This document shows, in pieces, positions 1 to 37,701 of a DNA stretch of 64,000 nucleotides. Source of the stretch: Liolophura sinensis (lineage: Eukaryota > Mollusca > Polyplacophora > Chitonida > Chitonidae); the NCBI RefSeq assembly GCF_032854445.1, contig NC_088301.1:48037187-48101186 (forward strand), read 5' to 3'. Below the pieces are notes generated by a model that was not told the DNA's origin, did not search any database, and saw only the letters and a list, made by a program, of their open reading frames with translations. Position numbers and translations under genes: made by a program. The stretch's first letter is position 1; every line of letters begins with the position of its first letter.

Positions 1-14393
<14,393 letters not shown>

Positions 14394-15425
14394 ACAGTTA
14401 TTCAGCGTTTATGCATGTGTGAGCTGCGTTGCCATGTTCAGTATAGGTAGTTAGTGATTTAAGGAGATGTCACACTAAAGAAAGGAAAGAATATATATTG
14501 TTCCATAAATAGTCACCAGAGGTCAATATTTTCCACTTTGTGGCACTTGTCGCTGTGCCTTTCTCAGCCCAAGCCTGTCTTCATGTGACCACTTCTTGTT
14601 TGGTATACATTGTTCCACTCATGCCCTTGTACTGTTTGTGGCGCACATCATTCAGTTTAATGGAGACGCCAATAACTTCAATCAACCAACCGATTAGCCC
14701 AAGCGTGGTTGTGTTCTATTTAGTGCGTCCATGTTGCGCCCAAGACTTTTCTTGTAAATCCATAGATTGCACTGTATATCATGGAAGTATCAAAAAAGCC
14801 GCAAAGAACGGGGATGTCTAGCAGCATTTGAGGTATAAACGCTTGAAAACGATTGACCAGCTTCACAACCGATAAACGGTTATTCTTGTCGTCATTTGTC
14901 TAGCTGCTCAGATATTGTCTTGGACGGTGGGAATAGCGTGTGAAAATGGTTGATTTCCAGCATATAAACGTTATCGGTCATAGACTGTATGATATAGTGA
15001 ATGTGAATCTTAGGGAGTCCTGTCACTACAAGGTGATCATATTAAAGGACACGAAAGGACATGTATTACAAAAATGCTCATTTAATCTTTCTCAAGGAAA
15101 GTCTTCATTCGTATATACGGGAGGAGAGGTCAGGGATAAATTGCATGTTAGTATGTTATTGTTGTTCAATAAAATTCTGCAATTTGGATACATATTTTCT
15201 GTCATGTTATAATTACTTCACCACAATATCACGCGAAGCGGTGTTTCCGCAAATCTTAGACACATATCCGAAATGAGAGAAACGCTTTATAATTACACTG
15301 GACAACATTGTTTAAGCACTCCCAGATCTCTTTCTAAATAACCACTGGACAGCTCACGTATACAATTTGGGGAAGATGCCCTTTACACCACGGCCATATT
15401 TACTGGCTCATCTCCTTAGTCCGGT
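14394..15425. other. No gene seen; probable 3' UTR and flank of the ITIH-like gene
   Basis: Small open frames are present, for example 14540-14821 and 14940-15212, but they resemble no family I know, lack splice context and show no repetitive structure. The most likely content is the 3' UTR followed by spacer DNA. Confidence 0.4.
15168..15173 (+). promoter_or_regulatory. Possible polyadenylation signal of the ITIH-like gene
   Basis: An AATAAA hexamer lies about 775 bases past the ITIH-like stop codon on the same strand. It is the first canonical hexamer I noticed downstream. Nothing else confirms the 3' end, and chance occurrence in AT-rich DNA is common. Confidence 0.25.
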
Positions 15426-15940
15426 CATGTTTCGAATACTGCAACCTCGTCTTTGACACATTTGTACAGGATGTTCTCTTTAGCCAGGTCGAGAGCCGAG
15501 AACTGCAACCCCCTGCTGTGACAGTTTTGTGCAGAATGCCCTCTTTAGAACTGTCAAGTTTCAAATAATACATCTCCGACAGTGTCAGTTTTGTACAAGA
15601 TGTTCTCCTTAGACCGGTTAAAATCCGAATACTGCTACCCCTTCCGTGACACTTTTGTACATGATGTTCTCTTCAGCACTGTCAAATTTCAAATAATACA
15701 TCTCCGACCGTGTCAGTTTTGTACAAGATGTTCTCCTTAGACCGGTTAAAATCCGAATACTGCTACCCCTTCCGTGACAGTTTTGTACAAGATGTCTCCT
15801 TAGCCCGGTTAAAATCCGAATACTGCTACCCCTTCCGTGACAGTTTTGTACAGGATATTCTCCTTAGCCTGGTTAAAATCCGAATACTGCTACCCCTTCC
15901 GTGACAGTTTTGGACAGGATATTCTCTTCAGCCAAGAGCT
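15425..15940 (+). repeat. Minisatellite, ~63-bp unit, about 8 copies
   Basis: The unit runs like ctaccccttccgtgacagtt, then ttgtacaagatgttctcctt, then agcctggttaaaatccgaat. Right-hand units are nearly identical and left-hand ones are diverged, suggesting recent amplification on the right. No coding function is supported. Confidence 0.92.
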
Positions 15941-16129
15941 GAATGCTGCAACGATGACTGTGACAAAGTTACACAGTCCAACCTATTTCGTTCTTATTAT
16001 TTTAGTCCCACAGTACCTACAGACAGGTTATAAAGAAAACAATAATAACAATAACCTGGACAATGAAAATACCCAGTATTTCCAAGTGTACATAGTAAAG
16101 ATTCCCCGTAACTTGGATATTAAATATCA

Positions 16130-16695
16130 GGGGCCGCTTGCACAGAGGAATCGTGAGCGTAAGATTGTTGTAAATCACTAAGATCTCGATCGCAGGCACA
16201 GCTTACAGCTGACACCCTCTTGCACGAAAGGATTGTAAGCTACCATAGTTGGTAAGTTACCGTCATAAATCACAATCGGGTCAACACTGTTGTAAATATT
16301 TAGTCGCCCGAAAATTAATGTTAAGCACAAAAACCTGCCTTAGATAAACTGTTAGTTAGTACTTTTTGACTAGGTTTGCAAAAATGTGCAATGCAATTGT
16401 CTTAAAAAGACGTTACGAACATTTTTTCACATGCTGCTGTTGCTAGCTGCTGAATCATTATAATGTACAACTCTTTCGAAAATGAAGGCAAGAAAAATTA
16501 TTGACCTGTGCATTGTCCATTTACCCTGGCCACTTTTATGTACGAGTCAAATTTAGTTTACGAACGCGATTGTAGGTTCAAAAAAATTACAATTTCCTTC
16601 GTGCAAGCGGTTAAAATATTTTTACAATCAACTGTAATGTCAACTGTAGGATCTACAATCGATTGTAGCTAAAATCGCTTTGTCCAAGAGGGCCC
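16130..16695. mobile_element. MITE-like element with imperfect terminal inverted repeats
   Basis: The left end reads ggggccgcttgcacagagg. The reverse complement of the right end reads gggccctcttggacaaagc. The imperfect match continues for about 28 bases (tcgtgagc against tttttagc-type sequence). The interior has no ORF and several internally complementary gattgta/tacaatc segments. Such 0.5-kb non-coding elements with GC-capped inverted ends are typical of non-autonomous DNA transposons. I could not identify a target-site duplication with confidence. Confidence 0.55.
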
Positions 16696-16989
16696 ATGTT
16701 TATTTCAGAATACTGTGTTCAGAGATAGAATATATTACTCACTGGTGCAATGAATCACAACCGATCAGGTAACAGGTTTTCTAAAGAAACAAAATGAAAC
16801 TAGGAATTTACTATCTCTGCGTTTCGCCCATACAAGGTTGAAAAATCCGCCAATGGGATGGTGTGTGGAGCACGTACTGTTTGCATGTACTCGTAAACGA
16901 ATCTACATACTTATTATACACATTTGAAACTGTAGAATGTGTGAAAACTTCACATGGTTTGTTAACATATTTAAATCAAAACTATCCAC

Positions 16990-17200
16990 AAACTGTCAAC
17001 TTCTGCAAGCGGTGATTACTTGCCCTCTCTCAACCTCTGCTACAAGCGGCCATTACTTCGTCTCACCTGCTACAAGCGGCCATTACTTCATCTCTCTCTC
17101 AACATCTGCTACAATTAAAGCAGCTATTACTTTTTCTATGTCATTTTCTGAAAGAAACGGCCATTACTATCTGTCGATCAACCTGTGCTTCAAATTAGCC
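16990..17200 (+). repeat. Minisatellite, ~37-bp unit, left block
   Basis: Degenerate units of the form ctctcaacctctgctacaag then cggccattacttc. The same repeat resumes at 21366, on the other side of the retrotransposon. Confidence 0.8.
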
Positions 17201-17221
17201 CCACAACAGTTTATGTGCACA

Positions 17222-17324
17222 TGTAATGGCTGCGCCCATGTAGCACGACGCTTGATCAATGTTCACTGTCAATACAAACTTCACCTTGTCTTTTACGTAG
17301 TAAGCCTTGCATTACTTTATTACA
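17222..17324 (+). repeat. Candidate short 5' LTR of the Gypsy element
   Basis: The interval begins TGTAAT and ends ATTACA, the inverted ends expected of an LTR, and lies five bases before a primer-binding-like sequence. About 103 bases is short for a Gypsy LTR, so it may be truncated or wrongly bounded. I found no matching 3' copy. Confidence 0.4.
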
Positions 17325-17329
17325 TGTTT

Positions 17330-17347
17330 TGGCGACGAGGATGGGAT
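17330..17347 (+). other. Candidate primer-binding site of the Gypsy element
   Basis: The sequence TGGCGACGAGGATGGGAT begins with TGG, complementary to a tRNA CCA end, and sits immediately after the putative 5' LTR and before gag. The cognate tRNA was not identified. Confidence 0.45.
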
Positions 17348-18015
17348 CTGTGCTATAGACTATTCTATCGATGGTTTCGCACGGAAAAATCGAGGACGTT
17401 GGACGTTTAGAACATTACTTTATTGCTAATGACATTGAAGGTGAACGGAAAAAAACGTTCAGTCCTACTCAATGTTTGTGGAGAAAGGACTTCATAAGGA
17501 ATTTCGTTGCACTTGAAAAACCTGGCGATAAAACGTTTAACGAACTGGTGAAAATCGTCGAGGATCACAACGACTCCCGTCGTTAGCGTGCGTTCAGAGA
17601 TGCAAATTCGAGTAAGGGCCCGGGTGAGTCATTTGCTGCGTTTGTGTCCGAATTACGTCGATTTTCTGAACTTTGTGACTTCGGGCGATCTCTAGATGAA
17701 ATGCTCAGAGATAGGCTGATATGTGGAGTGAAAGATGACAGAATCCAAGAAGATTACTGTCGGATCGTGGATTAACGTTCCAAAGGGCGTATGAAGTAGC
17801 TACAGCTATGGAATTACAGCTAAAAACACCACCAACCTCCATCACACAACAATCCACACAACCTGTAAAACCAGCAGCAGTCAGTAAAATTCAGGCCAAA
17901 CCAAGTGAGACTTCATTTGCAGTATTCTCTCGCTGTACGGGAAATCACGAGCCATCTACATGTCGTCACATCCATTCAACCTGTGGTTTCTGTAAGGTAG
18001 AAGGTAGCGAAGGAA
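17342..18015 (+). pseudogene. Gypsy gag remnant (capsid and zinc knuckles)
   Basis: Short open stretches carry a retrotransposon Gag pattern: EKPGDKTFNELV near 17515, then, after an in-frame TAG at 17584, SFAAFVSELRRFSELCDFG and MLRDRLICGVKDDRIQ, then further stops. At 17930-18000 a zinc-knuckle-like Cys cluster appears (RCTGNHEPSTC and CGFC), cut off before its second half. Compared with complete relatives the frame is broken at least twice. Confidence 0.8.
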
Positions 18016-18019
18016 GCTA

Positions 18020-18365
18020 AATTGGGAAACTCCAGAAATCCAAAGTTAAACTCAGGACTTACACAGGGGAGGAAATTCCAGTATTGGGGACAGTTATGGT
18101 CTCGGAATAATACAATGGCGAAGGAACAAGCCGGCAGTTTTAACGGCCCTTATTCGCTGAGAGGCAACACACGTCCAGGATAAATTGCTGGATGTTAAAG
18201 ATGGAGGAGCGATTTATGCCAGCTTTGCCGTTTTCAGGCTTTACGTGTATGGCGAGAAAAAATCGCAAAATTATGCAGCAGGCAGATAGAAAATGTGTGC
18301 AGGCAGAAAGAAAAAAATGTGCTCTTTTCAGCCTATAGTGTCATTTTTTAAAAGTTTTCTCCTCC
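18020..18365 (+). repeat. Insertion in the Gypsy copy carrying a 99-bp duplicate of the protease region
   Basis: Bases 18020-18118 repeat 18643-18741 with only about one difference (tacaatgg against tacagtgg). The duplicate is followed by about 250 bases without recognisable Gypsy coding, after which the gag-pol spacer resumes near 18370. The high identity implies a duplication younger than the decay of the element. Confidence 0.8.
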
Positions 18366-18523
18366 TTCTACAAACAACAACGAGGTAATAATTCTGGACA
18401 AGGGAAAACAGTCACCCAAAATCGTCCGGCCATAGCAAAAATAAATGGCGTCGAACACCACAGCAAGCCAGTCCTGCAGAATGAGAGGTCAAATCTGTCG
18501 GGGAAGACGAGGACGTCTATGCA

Positions 18524-18735
18524 GTGCTTAGCATACGGCGTGATGAGCGCAGGAAACATATCAGACATGTTACTGTTCAGTTAGAATTGGACTCTGGAGC
18601 ATCAGTTACTGTGCTAAATGAAAACACATACAACCAGTTGAAAATTGGGAAACTCCAGAAATCCAAAGTTAAACTCAGGACTTACACAGGGGAGGAAATT
18701 CCAGTATTGGGGACAGTTATGGTCTCGGAATAATA
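18524..18735 (+). pseudogene. Gypsy retropepsin (protease) remnant
   Basis: The frame contains the aspartic-protease signature LDSGASVTVLN followed by KLRTYTGEEIPVLG, the expected spacing for a Gypsy retropepsin. It ends at a TAA just after VMVSE, where intact relatives continue toward reverse transcriptase. Confidence 0.8.
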
Positions 18736-19575
18736 CAGTGGACAATCCGCTAACCTCACAGCAGTTGTCACTAAAGGCAACGGTCCTAACTTGCCAAGAC
18801 TGGTTAAGTCAAATCAAATTGAATGGAGGAGACATTTTTGAAATGAATCAAATCTCCAAATCAGTTACAGAAGGAACTGTGTTGGACAAGTATCCTGGCC
18901 TATGCAAAGAGGAATTAGGCACCTTTAAGGGCGTTAAGGTCAAAATAACTGTGAAACAAATTGCTCAGCCTAAATTCTTCAGACCAAAAACATTACAGTA
19001 TGCATTACGTGAGAAAATTAACCTGGAATTGGAGAGACTTCAGTCAGAAGGAACAATAGAATCTGTGCAGTATTCTGAGCGGGAAGCTCCAATAGTACCA
19101 GTAGTGAAGAGCGACATATCTATCCGTATCTGTACAAACAAACAGTCAGTCAAGTTTCCAAAGTGGACATCTATGCAGTTCCACTTGGTGGTGGACAGAA
19201 GTTTACAAAGTTATGCCTGTTTCAAGCCTACCAACAGATGTTACTAGACAAAGATTTCAAGGTCTTCACTACCATCAACACTCCTAAGGGGTTATTTCAG
19301 TATAATCGATTACCATAATGGGGTGTCTAGTACAACTGGAATTTTTAAGAGGGCGATGGAAAATCTCCTTCAAGGTATTCCACATGTGTTAGTACGTCTA
19401 GATAACATACTAAGAACTGGGAAAGATGATTCTGAATACCTGGACATTTTGGATCAGGCTTGTTCACCCCCTCATTAAAGCAGGAATTAATCTGAAAGAG
19501 AACAAATGTTTCTTTGTGGTAAATAATGTTGTCTTCCTTGGACATCGAATCAGTAAAAACGTAAAGTGACATTGG
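18735..19575 (+). pseudogene. Gypsy reverse transcriptase remnant
   Basis: The N-terminal reverse-transcriptase region is recognisable (PKFFRPKTLQYALREKIN, EREAPIVPVVK, then a shifted frame around 19200-19380). The catalytic box at 19395-19410 reads R-L-D-N instead of the Y/R-L-D-D expected, because the second Asp codon is AAC. Downstream NKCFFVVNNVVFLGHRISK is the standard post-catalytic segment. The frame is broken by several stops and by the loss of the active-site Asp. Confidence 0.8.
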
Positions 19576-20160
19576 GGTAAACGACAGGAGGATGCTTTCC
19601 TCAGGTCAAAAAAATCGTTACAGTCTTCAAATGTGTCAGTTCACTTCGACTCAAGCAAACTCTTGGTACTGGATTGTGATGCGTCACGATACTGAATTGG
19701 GGCAATGCTCTATCACAAAATGGTGGACTGAACAGAGCAAACCATCGGCTTCATGTCGCTCACACTCTCTACAGCATAAGAAGGATATTCCCAGCTGGAG
19801 AACGAGGCCTTAGCCATCCTGTTTGGAGTAAAAAAACTTTCATCAATTTCTGTATGAGCGACATTTTACCATAATGAGTGACCACAACCCATTACTTGAA
19901 CTATTAAAAGAAACCGAGGGAATACCAGCCATGACAGCAGCACGTATGCAGCGCTGGGTATCAACTTTGTCAGCCTACGAATATGAGCTGGTCCACAAAT
20001 ATCGTAAGTCAAATGCAAACGCAGATGCTTTAATGCGTATGCTATTTCTTGATTCATCAGGCGGTGAAAATGCATCAATCCCAGGAAAGAACATTTTACT
20101 CATGGAACATCTGGACACTCATGGACCTGTAAATCCAAAACACATAAAGTCATGGACTCA
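19575..20160 (+). pseudogene. Gypsy RNase H remnant
   Basis: The segment from 19860 carries SDHNPLLELLKE and RMQRWVSTLSAYEYELVHKY, followed by KSNANADAL. This matches the C-terminal half of the RNase H domain in Ty3/Gypsy polyproteins. The preceding part is scattered over other frames. Confidence 0.75.
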
Positions 20161-20189
20161 GCGAGACCAAGTGTTGTCCAAAGTACTCA

Positions 20190-21120
20190 AATTTGTTCTC
20201 AAGAGCTGGCCAGACAAATGCTAGTAAGCAGACCTGCAACCGTTTTTTTACACGACAGACGGAACTCAGTGTACACAATGGTAGTCTTCCATGGGGAACA
20301 CGTGTCATTGTACCTCCACAAGGACGTCAGCAGGTGATACAGGAACTTTCGGTAACTCATCCACTGATTTCTCGTATGAAAAACCTTGGCAGAAGCTATG
20401 TGTGGTGGCCCAAGATGGACAATGAACTTGAAAACATAGTCCGCAGTTGTGTAGACTGTCAACTACGCCAGCCTACAACACATACTTGGGGGAAATGTTT
20501 CTCCTGGCAATAGATTCCTATACAAAGTGGCTGGAAATCTTTGCAACTAATGGATCGAGTAGTAGTTCTACCAGTGAGAAGCTACAACAGTGCTTTGCTA
20601 CCCACAGTCTACTGGATCAGATGGTATCGGATAACGGGACTAGCTTCCCAAGTCAAAATGGAATTAACCACATCTTGATTTCTCCATACCACCCAATATC
20701 GAATGGGCAAGTAGAGCGAGCTATTCAGTTCTTCAAAGGGACTATGGCCAAGACAAAAAGGTGGTTGCATTCAGGAACAAACTGAATCAGTTACTTTTTC
20801 AGTGTAGAATCACACCACAGACTACAACAGGCTTGTCACCTGCTGAAATGTTGATGAATCGACGACTCAAATCCAGACTGGACGTATTGCACCCAGATAT
20901 TTAGGGACGCACTGGCGAGAAGCAACAACATCATGACATAGCATGATTGACATGCAAAAAGTTGCACTATATTGGAAAACAACAGCGTCTGTGTTCGCAT
21001 ATTATGGCAGAGGGAAGAAATGAAAACTAGAAATTGCACAGAAAGGGAACCTTTGTCTTACCACGTTCAAACACCAGACGGACGAATCTGCCGTCGACAC
21101 CAGAAGCAGATTTGACTTCG
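20190..21120 (+). pseudogene. Gypsy integrase remnant
   Basis: The zinc-binding region is visible (THPLISRMKNLGRSYVWW then CVDCQ), followed by core-domain pieces with VSDNGTSFPSQ and a shifted SPYHPISNGQVERAIQFFK. Stops and frame changes recur through to about 21120. A short tail rich in Thr/Ser (21152-21360) precedes the minisatellite. Confidence 0.78.
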
Positions 21121-21365
21121 CTCTGATAACAGCGATGACAATGCTGTAGCCATGAAATATCAGCCATTCCAGGAGAATGTTACAGATGTTGTTGAGAAAT
21201 CGTTGCCTACAACCGTAACATCATCAGACATCGACACCAACAGTGGTAGTTCTCTTTGTGATAGTCACGTGGATAATAGTGTTGTTCCAGAGACTACACC
21301 AACCTCTGAACCAGTGCAATCTACCTTCCAGAGGCAGACTGAGCCAGGAATGAAGCCACTGGTAC

Positions 21366-21840
21366 CAGTGGTCATTACTTTCTCTCTCTCAACCTCTGCT
21401 ACTAGCGGCCATTACTTCCTCTCTCTCAACCTCTGCCATGAGCGGCCATTATTTCCTCTCTCTCAACCTCTGCTACGAGCGGCCAGTACTTCCTCTCTCT
21501 CAACCTCTGCTACAAGCGGTCATTACTTCCTCTCTCTCAATACCTACTACAAACGGCCATTAATTCTCTCTCCCTCAACCTCGGCTACAATTAAACGGCC
21601 ATTATTTTTTCTCTCTCAGTCCCTGCCACAAGCGGCCATTACTTTCCGTCTCTCAACCTCTGCTACAAGCGGCCATTTATTTCTGTCTCTTAAACTCTGC
21701 TACAAATAAAGCGGTCACTAATTTCTGTCTCGAGTGACGATTACGCTCTTTCTCTTTCAATCTCTGCTTCAAGATATCATTACTCTCTCTATTTTTCTCA
21801 GTCTCTGCTACAAGCAGCCATTACTCTCTTTCTGATGAAT
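21366..21840 (+). repeat. Minisatellite, ~37-bp unit, right block
   Basis: About a dozen units like ctctctcaacctctgctaca then agcggccattacttc. It is the same family as the block at 16990-17200, so the Gypsy copy appears to sit inside one array, or the array spread from one side to the other. Confidence 0.9.
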
Positions 21841-21844
21841 TTAC

Positions 21845-22790
21845 TCTGATCATCTGTGAAACAGCCGGTGAATCCACTCTCGCCGTCTCGGTTACAGTAG
21901 ATTACTGCACTCTCGCTATCTGTTCTACCGCCGATCGGTGCACTCTCACCACCTTTGATACATGCGATTACTGCACTCTCACCACGTCTGTTACAATGGA
22001 TTACAGCACTCTCACCATGCCGGTTACAATCGATTACTGCACTCTCAGCATCTCTGTTACATCCGTTCATTGAACTCTCATCACGCCTGTTACAATCGAT
22101 CACTGCACTCTCACCACGCCTGTTACAATCGATCACTGCACTCTCACCACGCCTGTTACAATCGATCACTGCACTCTCATCACGCCTGTTACAATCGATC
22201 ACTACATTTTAGACATCCCTGTTACATCTGATCACCATACTCGCACCACGCCCGTTACAATAGATCACATCACTCTCAGCATCTCTGTTACATCCAATCA
22301 CTGCACTCTCACATCTCTGTTACATCCAATCACCGCACTCTCACCACGCCTGTTACAATCGATCATTGCACTCTCACATCTCTTTTGCATCTGATCACTG
22401 CTTTCTCACCACGCCTGTTACGATCGATCACTGCACTCTTAGCATTTCTGTTATATCCGATCACTGCACTCTCTCCAGGCCTGTTGCAATCGATCACTGC
22501 TGCACTCTCAGCACGCCTGTTACAATCGATCACCACACTCTCAAAATTTCTGTTATATCCGATCACTGCACTCTCTCCAGGCCTGTTGCAATCGATCACT
22601 ACACTCTCACCACGCCTGTTACAATCGATCACCGCACTCTCAACATTTCTGATATATCCGATCACTGCACTCTCTCCAGTTCTGTTGCAATCGATCACTG
22701 CACACTCACCACGCCTGTTACATTCGATCACCGCACTCTCAACATTTCTGTTATATCCGATCACTGCACTCCGATCACAGCACTCATTTT
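21845..22790. repeat. 33-bp satellite with higher-order repeats
   Basis: About 28 units of 33 bases (cactctcaccacgcctgtta then caatcgatcactg). Because the unit is divisible by three, frames stay open on both strands; the minus strand reads an 11-residue repeat CNRRGESAVID. In 22440-22790 three unit types alternate to give a ~99-bp higher-order period. The reading frames are a by-product of repeat length; no gene is inferred. Confidence 0.93.
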
Positions 22791-22799
22791 CATAACGTA

Positions 22800-23734
22800 T
22801 AGAATGGAGAATAGCACTTAACGATTTTATTTTAGGTGGATCTCATGGGGATACCAGATATCGTTATATCTCAGAAGAGGGAGTAAGCCAACACAAAAAT
22901 GATGACGAGGTAGCGCTGGAATGTTGATAAACACTCGGTCTGGCCTTTTTGTAATTAATCATGCAAGTCTGTCTATAAAGGTTTTGTAGTAGGATCCTCG
23001 TGCTTCTGCTATCAGCTCAGGCTAGCTTTCAGTTTCAGATTAAGTAGATTATTCCCCATCACCTTTTCCGTGCACATGCATTTCCTTGTCATTTATACAG
23101 CATACCGCCTGAAATACGAACCAATGTATCTTTTGTTATATTACGAATATTTTAGACTTCTTACTTAATGCGAGCAATAGTCAACAACTCAGGCTGCATA
23201 GACTGACATAAACGCACACTTCAGTATTTACTGACTGTGTCTCTGAATTCATAGTACCCCCAACCCTAGTACATTTTATGACATTTTAAGTGCAAGTTTC
23301 AAGACCTTATAAACACAACTCCACATACCCTTATTTAAAAAAGCCTATTTTTAGCGTACAAATAAAAATTTGAACAATGCAAACTAGAACAAAAGATTCT
23401 ACACAGCCCTGTATACATGAACAATGTCTCTTTTGATTTAGGTATATACCCATGGCAGGAAAACGTTGTAGCACTACCCTGCCAGAGAGCAGGATATGAA
23501 CGGTATACGGAAACATAGGTTCAAATATAGGTGAGACCATATTGTGTACTTTCAGTGAGCCAGGGTAACATAGAAGAGAGTGCACTGGCCCGACCTTCTC
23601 AGCTGGTTAAGCCAAGCAGGATATGTTTGCACCGCGTGGCTTGTGGAGCGAGTATACAGTACGCGCCTGGGACGGGGCAGTGTACATACGGATGAACAGC
23701 TGTTGAGCTAAAGCGTCAGGTTATACGTAGGCAT
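22800..23734. other. Non-coding flank upstream of the + strand SLC26 gene
   Basis: No supported exon or repeat was recognised here. The 5' UTR, any non-coding first exon and the promoter of the SLC26-like gene starting at 23735 probably lie in this stretch, but I see no decisive core-promoter motif. Confidence 0.4.
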
Positions 23735-35408
<11,674 letters not shown>

Positions 35409-37405
35409 GGATCAGTGGGTAAAATCATGTGAAATGAATTGTGTCATCGACAAACTTTTCGCACACATTCCAACCACTTATCCTTATATGTTGCATTAGT
35501 GTGTTGATCACATAGCGTTTCTGAAAAATACGTCTGTTTCGCCGCCCCCCCCCCCCCCACACCCTCCCCCAAAACACAACAATAGAGATATCAGATGTTT
35601 ATATCAAAGTATTACTGATTGGTCTTTTAATTGAGTTATTTCTGCTTAGTGAATATGAAGGTGTCAAGATCTTGCTTGATTTCATGAACTGATAGATGAT
35701 AGCTGTCAACTGAATATATTTTTAAAAATTTCTGAGCATGTTCACCAAGTACATTCCAACAACCGTTAATCTCATTTTCAACCCATTTTAAACCAGTAAA
35801 ACACGTTTATTGGTAGATATGGTCCAAATGCTCTCAGGGTCTCTGGATTTTCTCTTACAGCTTTGTTGTGTTCGGTTCCTCTTATTGTTGGGCTATAGAA
35901 GTGCATAAACATGACCATATTTACAACCAGATTGTGACTTCATCGAAATGTCGCAATTATAAAGTAACTAAAATAAAAAATCTATTTTGCTTTTATTATC
36001 GAATCTTTCTGAGTGATGATTACTTATCTTTGATAGTACCCAGCCTTGAGTTAAAGTGCATATACATATTTATCAAGAGTGTTAGTGAATTAGAGAAACT
36101 TTTGTTTTAGAGATATGTTTTGCGAGTATTTTGGGCTTTTTTTGGAATGGATGCATTGGCTAGCTGTTATTTTCCAGTGTAACACCTAATACAAGTGTTT
36201 ATTTATTAATTTCGTTATCACTTTACGTTCTCACTGCAAGAATATTCACTGATAAAACGAGAGTCATGCAGATTTACGAGCAGAGCCAAGTACTTGCATA
36301 ATTTCCTGAGTAAAACTGCAGCCGAATCAAAAAACTGCGGTTGGACCAGCGAAGTCACTGACCAAAGGCTCATGAATTTCTGGTATAGAAAAGAGAACTA
36401 ATCTAGTATCATTGGTAAAAAAGTACATGTGTTGATGTCTTTGGTTGAAGACACCTTCAAGCTAAAGAACTTCACTTCACCGCGCTCTCTCTATATATAC
36501 GTGTTTCTCATGGTTATATTAAATGCCACTTTGGTGACTACTTATCTCTGAATGTGATGTCTAATGGAGATAGTCCCATCCCACATACTACAGTACATGC
36601 GTAAACACAAGCGGATAGACCACAGAAGGACACGAAATGTCATCCAGCACACTATTTATATACAGAATGTCGGCATATTGTACAAGAAGTAGAATGCTAT
36701 TTACAGCGTTGTTACAGTGACACAAGCAATCGTAATGGTTTCGTATCCCTTTTTTGTACTTTTTAAACAGGTTATTAATCAGTGTTTTCCATTCTGATCA
36801 GGCAAGACCGAATGGAATACACGTACCTGAATAAATAACTGTCAAAATTATAATTATCTCGAATATATCACTGAATATAACAGGTAATAAACACCAATGT
36901 CACCTAAAGTAGAACCCTAGCCCTACAATCTTGTGTTAGTTTGCAATAATTCGAAGGCGCAATGCTAGAGACGAGTCAGCTCAGACGTCGCACATGTACC
37001 ATGGTCGGACGTAAGCGAATCTGAGAAAAAAAGAAATTTAAAATACAATCAAATATATTTGATTTCACATCTGTTCGATTTGCATTTCAATATCGCATTA
37101 AATGAAATTCCTATAATTTAGATTTCAACTGTCCTTATTGTAAATGACTTCCAAGATATTCTGCATGCTTATTTCAAGGACATTATGAGTACATATAGTA
37201 AATATCTTTTCAATTTCCGGCGGTCAACTCTCTTCTGAAAAGGATCAGAAGTGTGGCAGGTTAGAATATGGTTGATGTATAATGTCGCAACAGACATTCG
37301 ACGTGAAACGCCATTTAAAGAAACAAACAAGCCGTCATTTTGGAAAGATAATGCAATAAAACAGCTTCTGTTGTTTCTGCAAGTACATTATAATTGAAGA
37401 TGTGC
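35409..37405. other. Intergenic stretch between the convergent SLC26 genes
   Basis: It holds the 3' UTR of paralogue 1 (with an AATAAA at 35972), a poly-C run near 35544-35560 and otherwise unremarkable AT-rich DNA. No exon was found. Confidence 0.5.
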
Positions 37406-37665
37406 AGCACAGAGAATAAAACTAGATAAGCGGCTATAGGGTAATAGCTGACAGCTGGTCACACGTAACCGATAAAATACGGTCTCTTATCAGTTTACCT
37501 CAGTCAGGGTTTTATTCTAACTGTTGATGTAAGCCTAAATGCAAAAATATGGCAATTTACACGCCCCCTAACTCCATGGCTTAAGCAGAGTTAGGTAAAA
37601 TAACTACAGTGATGTTAATTGCAATTTATTAGATGTCTCTGGTACAGAATTACTGTGATGTCATC
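37405..37665 (+). repeat. Dispersed repeat, copy 2
   Basis: Partner of 32640-32895, with shared ordered blocks (cagggttttattctaactgt, ggcttaagcagagttaggta). It lies immediately beyond the stop codon of the minus-strand SLC26 gene and may overlap its 3' UTR. Confidence 0.65.
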
Positions 37666-37701
37666 AGATTTGACAGACTCTAGAGATTTCGTATTGTTGA
37701 T

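Larger units (their letters stand above)
17222..21365 (+). mobile_element. Decayed Ty3/Gypsy LTR retrotransposon
   Basis: Gag, zinc knuckle, retropepsin, reverse transcriptase, RNase H and integrase remnants occur in the standard Ty3/Gypsy order on the + strand, each broken by stops and frame changes. The putative 5' LTR is short and no 3' LTR is visible: the 3' coding end runs straight into a ~37-bp minisatellite that also lies to the left. The copy cannot encode a working polyprotein. Individual remnants are listed separately. Confidence 0.88.

Noticed and set aside
14940-15212. 90-residue ORF after the ITIH-like gene
   Set aside because: No recognisable family, no splice or repeat evidence; probably 3' UTR.
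21798-22821. Long repeat-protein frames on both strands
   Set aside because: They exist only because the satellite unit is 33 bases; no start context, splice sites or conserved family.
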